DNA of 16,995 nucleotides, taken from NCBI GenBank assembly GCA_002347365.1, contig DDWT01000006.1:1-16995 (forward strand), in the 5' to 3' direction. This DNA is from Actinobacteria bacterium UBA2279 (GTDB lineage: Bacteria > Actinomycetota > Coriobacteriia > Anaerosomatales > Anaerosomataceae). The position numbers and the translations under genes are program-made. Position 1 is the stretch's first letter, and every line of letters starts with the position of its first letter. Below are positions 14,729-16,995 of the stretch, piece after piece. The notes under the pieces were generated by a model. It made no database searches and was not told where the DNA came from. It was given only the letters and a program-made list of their open reading frames with translations.

Positions 14729-14787
14729 AAGGAGGTGTTTGTATGAAACGAGCATTTCATATCACCCACAATGAAGGAGTTCGTGTG
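14729..14787 (+). promoter_or_regulatory. Two successive ribosome binding sites and start codons of the cytochrome gene
   Basis: AAGGAGG (14729-14735) precedes an ATG at 14743 by seven bases, and AAGGAG (14774-14779) precedes an in-frame GTG at 14785 by five bases. The GTG start gives a textbook signal peptide beginning with two lysines; the ATG start would add 14 residues (MKRAFHITHNEGVR) before it. I annotate the GTG as the start. Confidence 0.6.
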
Positions 14788-15819
14788 AAGAAGACTGTTC
14801 TCGTCGTCGCGCTTGCGATCGCCCTGACCTTTGTATTCGCGGCATCCGCATACGCGACGTCTCCCAAGACATGGAACAGCCTCGAGGACTACTACTCCTG
14901 GGGTTCGCAGTCGGGAGCTAGCGATCCTGCTGGCACGTTCCTGTATAACGTTGGCGCCAACCCGGCCAACCCCGGAGTACACGCCAACTACCTCGCCACC
15001 ACGGCCAAGTGCGGCATCTGCCACTCGGTCCACCGCGCCAGCGCCACCGGTGTCAAGCTCCTGAACGCATCCGTCGCCACGTGCGCCGGTTGCCACAGGG
15101 CCGGTACCGGCACCATCACCACCAAGCTCGTCAGCTGGGAGACCGGCGGCCCGCACAGCTCAGGTACGGACGCGAGCTGCACCAATCGTCGCTGCCACAC
15201 CAACAGCCCGCACGGTGTCGGTGTGTCCAGCTACGCGCTGCTCGGCGGCAAGCTGATCAGCGACCAGGCCGACCCGATCATCGCCGCTGCCCTCGCAAAG
15301 GACACCGACGCGGATCGTGGCTTCAATGCCACCGACCTGAACCAGGTCGTCGGTGACTTCGCCCTGACCGCCGGTGAGAAGTCCGCGCTCGTCGCTGGCT
15401 ACACCTGCAACCAGGCCGACTGCCACTTCAACACGACGCTTGCCGTCATCGAGAAGGATTGGTCGGAGACCCGCGAGCAGATGTACCCGCTCGGCGACGG
15501 TGACTACGTCCTCAAGACCGGTCACCTGAGCTCGGCTGTGGCCACTGAGACCCACGCGTCTTACGTCCCGGTCAACAGCTGCGTAAGCTGCCACGACCAG
15601 ACCGACGCTGCGACCACCTCTGGCTACACGTTCCCCCACTCGCAGACCGCGTACGGCGCCACCAACCTGGCCGGTCGTGCGTACCTGTGGATGGGCTATG
15701 CCGGCTACGCTGGCGCCACGCTCACCTCGGTGGGCTCCGGCGACAAGGCGTTCGACGGTACCTGCCTCAAGTGCCACCGCAACAGCACCAACACCTCTGG
15801 TATTGGTCTCACGCAGTAG
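14785..15819 (+). CDS. Secreted six-heme c-type cytochrome with two CX4CH sites
   Basis: This 344-residue protein starts with a Sec signal peptide (KKTVLVVALAIALTFVFA, probable cleavage after ASAYA, about residue 24). The mature part has six haem attachment motifs: CGICH (76-80), CAGCH (100-104), CTNRRCH (132-138), CNQADCH (208-214), CVSCH (266-270) and CLKCH (327-331). The third and fourth are CX4CH, a less common spacing known from cytochromes c3 and Geobacter-type multiheme proteins. Scattered extra histidines could serve as second axial ligands. It probably carries electrons outside the membrane. There is no C-terminal anchor or sorting motif; the protein ends NTSGIGLTQ. Residues 57-131 are nearly the same as residues 239-314 of the next cytochrome. 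It has its own promoter at 14624-14652 and a terminator-like hairpin downstream. The start could also be the ATG at 14743. Confidence 0.88.
   Translation: MKKTVLVVALAIALTFVFAASAYATSPKTWNSLEDYYSWGSQSGASDPAGTFLYNVGANPANPGVHANYLATTAKCGICHSVHRASATGVKLLNASVATCAGCHRAGTGTITTKLVSWETGGPHSSGTDASCTNRRCHTNSPHGVGVSSYALLGGKLISDQADPIIAAALAKDTDADRGFNATDLNQVVGDFALTAGEKSALVAGYTCNQADCHFNTTLAVIEKDWSETREQMYPLGDGDYVLKTGHLSSAVATETHASYVPVNSCVSCHDQTDAATTSGYTFPHSQTAYGATNLAGRAYLWMGYAGYAGATLTSVGSGDKAFDGTCLKCHRNSTNTSGIGLTQ
14950..15178 (+). repeat. Shared two-haem cassette, first copy
   Basis: This stretch aligns without gaps to 16767-16995 at an offset of 1817 bases, with long identical runs such as GCCAACTACCTCGCCACC and AAGCTCGTCAGCTGGGAGAC. 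It encodes the CGICH and CAGCH haem sites and the segment up to TDAS. The second copy runs into the window end, so the full length of the repeat is not known. Confidence 0.85.
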
Positions 15820-15858
15820 CACCGTTCGTGGCTTGGAAGGCTTGTATTCAGAGCTGAC

Positions 15859-15891
15859 GAGAGGGTCGACCCCATCCGGGTCGGCCCTCTC
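15859..15891 (+). terminator. Terminator-like hairpin after the first cytochrome gene
   Basis: GAGAGGGTCGACCC (15859-15872) pairs with GGGTCGGCCCTCTC (15878-15891) around a five-base loop, a 14-base-pair stem with one T-G (U-G) pair. The tail TGTGTTC is only moderately T-rich, so termination may be incomplete. It begins 40 bases after the stop codon at 15819. Confidence 0.75.
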
Positions 15892-16052
15892 TGTGTTCAG
15901 ATAACGCTGTGATCCCGGTGCCAACCCAGCTCGGAGCAGCGGTGTTTCGGAGAAGTGCTCTTCGGGGAACTTACTAAAGCTTATGTTGTCGCAAAGATTC
16001 GACAAGCGGTCTTGCGAGTCAGGAGGCTTTCGAGGCTACAGCGGGGGGACAA
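15892..16052 (+). other. Leader region of the second cytochrome gene
   Basis: This 161-base stretch contains no gene I can support. Two weak stems are visible: GAGCA (15934-15938) with TGCTC (15956-15960), and TCGCAAAGA (15989-15997) with TCTTGCGA (16010-16017), the latter with one bulged base. A perfect AGGAGG at 16021-16026 has no start codon at a normal distance; G6 at 16043-16048 is the likely site for the GTG at 16053. No riboswitch consensus was recognised. Confidence 0.4.
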
Positions 16053-16995
16053 GTGACGTACTCACACAAGCGCCTGGCGCTTCAATTGCTGCTCTGTCTC
16101 GGATGTTGTCTCGGTGTTCTAGGCTACGGGGTGAGCGACGCCAGTGCCGCCCTCGACTGCAGCATGTGCCACGACGTGACATATCAAGACCATCCACTCG
16201 GCAACTGTACCGCCTGCCATACGCACTACTACTCATCCGAGATCGACCACCAGGGCGCGGACTTCACCACCAGGCCGGCGGGCTCGTGTCTGTCCGACTG
16301 TCATGTGTCCGACTACGCGAATCTGGTTCTCACTGGCACGAGTACGTACGTGCACGGATCCGCCGAAGCCTTCTTCGACGACCCCGGTTCTCCGTACATC
16401 TACGCTCCCGCATCCCCGCTCGGCAGACAGTCGGGGATCACCGCTCGCTACTACTACTGCGAGACATGCCATTCACCGGCGTATCCTTCGGTGTACAGCC
16501 ACACGGAAGCGTCGCTGAGTCTCTCGCACGAGGATTCGATTGCGAGCAAGTCGTGCTCGACGTGTCACTACAACGCGATCATCAACGAGCACGATGATGA
16601 CTGCGCCCTGTGTCATGCGAGCACTCGTCCCGAGGTCGCGGCGGCTATAGCTGCGGGCGACACAAGCTGCTACGCGTGTCACCCGACCAGGCACCTGAAG
16701 ACCTGGGGCGCCCCCGATTACTACTACTGGGACCTCGTGGGGCAGGACGGGACCGTGCTCTCCGAGGTTGGCGACAACCCGACCAACCCGGGAGTCCACG
16801 CCAACTACCTCGCCACCACGGCCAAGTGCGGCATCTGTCATTCGGTCCACCGCGCAAACGCCACCGGTGTCAAGCTCCTGGACACCGCTGTGGCCACCTG
16901 CGCCGGCTGCCACCGGGCCGGTACGAGCACGGTGACCACCAAGCTCGTCAGCTGGGAGACCGGTGGCCCACACAGCTCAGGTACGGACGCGAGCT
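16053..16995 (+). CDS. Secreted multiheme c-type cytochrome, at least nine haem sites, cut by the window end
   Basis: The frame runs from a GTG at 16053 to the right edge without a stop, giving 314 residues. The N-terminus (HKRLALQLLLCLGCCLGVLG) is a Sec signal peptide with a likely cleavage at ASA-A near residue 32; no lipobox fits. Haem motifs are CSMCH (36-40), CTACH (52-56), CLSDCH (79-84, CX3CH spacing), CETCH (136-140), CSTCH (168-172), CALCH (184-188), CYACH (206-210), CGICH (259-263) and CAGCH (283-287). Close spacing at the N-terminus suggests a compact haem chain. From residue 239 on it matches the previous cytochrome almost residue for residue, so a CX4CH site probably follows just past the edge. 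A six-G tract four bases before the GTG is the probable ribosome binding site. It likely receives or passes electrons in the same extracellular pathway. Confidence 0.87.
   Translation, partial: MTYSHKRLALQLLLCLGCCLGVLGYGVSDASAALDCSMCHDVTYQDHPLGNCTACHTHYYSSEIDHQGADFTTRPAGSCLSDCHVSDYANLVLTGTSTYVHGSAEAFFDDPGSPYIYAPASPLGRQSGITARYYYCETCHSPAYPSVYSHTEASLSLSHEDSIASKSCSTCHYNAIINEHDDDCALCHASTRPEVAAAIAAGDTSCYACHPTRHLKTWGAPDYYYWDLVGQDGTVLSEVGDNPTNPGVHANYLATTAKCGICHSVHRANATGVKLLDTAVATCAGCHRAGTSTVTTKLVSWETGGPHSSGTDAS
16767..16995 (+). repeat. Shared two-haem cassette, second copy
   Basis: This is the partner of 14950-15178. Most differences are silent third-position changes, with a short variable patch where the first copy reads LNASV and this one LDTAV. 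The last 16 bases before the window edge are identical in both copies, so the similarity continues beyond the window. Confidence 0.85.

Noticed and set aside
14653..14742. Cyclic-di-GMP or other riboswitch in the cytochrome leader
   Set aside because: Small hairpins exist, but I could not find the conserved core sequences of any riboswitch class I know; a covariance-model search would decide.
16021..16026. Perfect AGGAGG without a start codon at normal distance
   Set aside because: The nearest in-frame start (GTG 16053) is 26 bases away and has its own G-rich site; no small gene begins here.
15983..16597. Plus-strand frame of 204 codons overlapping the second cytochrome
   Set aside because: The frame used by the cytochrome, with a signal peptide and regular CXXCH motifs, is clearly the coding one.
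1..16995. CRISPR arrays, tRNA, rRNA, insertion sequences or attachment sites
   Set aside because: I saw no short regularly spaced repeats, no transposase or integrase motifs and no tRNA-like cloverleaf; the only long repeats are the two gene-internal duplications.

Overview
The window looks like a chromosomal piece of a high-GC, anaerobic, cytochrome-rich bacterium. The strong G/C preference at third codon positions, GTG starts, AGGAGG-type ribosome binding sites and secreted multiheme c-type cytochromes with a simple Sec signal suggest a deep-branching actinobacterium of the Coriobacteriia/OPB41 (Anaerosomatales) type. This placement is inferred from recalled protein style; no marker gene is present.

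Region 1 (1-12238) is a surface-polysaccharide locus. It opens with the C-terminal end of a membrane glycosyltransferase. An operon of three overlapping glycosyltransferase genes follows on the minus strand (two GT2, one GT4; 413-3500). Then come a plus-strand GT4 (3562-4686), a minus-strand GT4 (4655-5962), two coupled plus-strand radical SAM genes (6083-8070), a coupled minus-strand methyltransferase and polysaccharide deacetylase pair (8067-9571), and a plus-strand Wzx-type flippase with a GT2 (9648-12238). Together these could build a lipid-linked oligosaccharide (glycosyltransferases), decorate it (methyltransferase, deacetylase, perhaps the radical SAM enzymes) and flip it across the membrane. 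The strand changes at almost every transcription unit, and convergent units abut or overlap, which suggests piecewise assembly.

Region 2 (12239-12537) is a 299-base gap that separates the two functional blocks and carries candidate promoters.

Region 3 (12538-16995) looks like an extracellular electron-transfer locus. A membrane-anchored TPR protein is translationally coupled to a membrane-anchored NHL beta-propeller. After a promoter and structured leader comes a secreted six-heme cytochrome with two CX4CH sites, then a terminator-like hairpin, then a second secreted cytochrome with at least nine haem motifs, cut by the window edge. The two cytochromes share a nearly identical two-haem module of about 75 residues.

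I saw no tRNA, rRNA, CRISPR array, transposase or integrase. The best candidates for something little described are the tandem radical SAM pair inside the glycan locus and the TPR/propeller/modular-cytochrome assembly.
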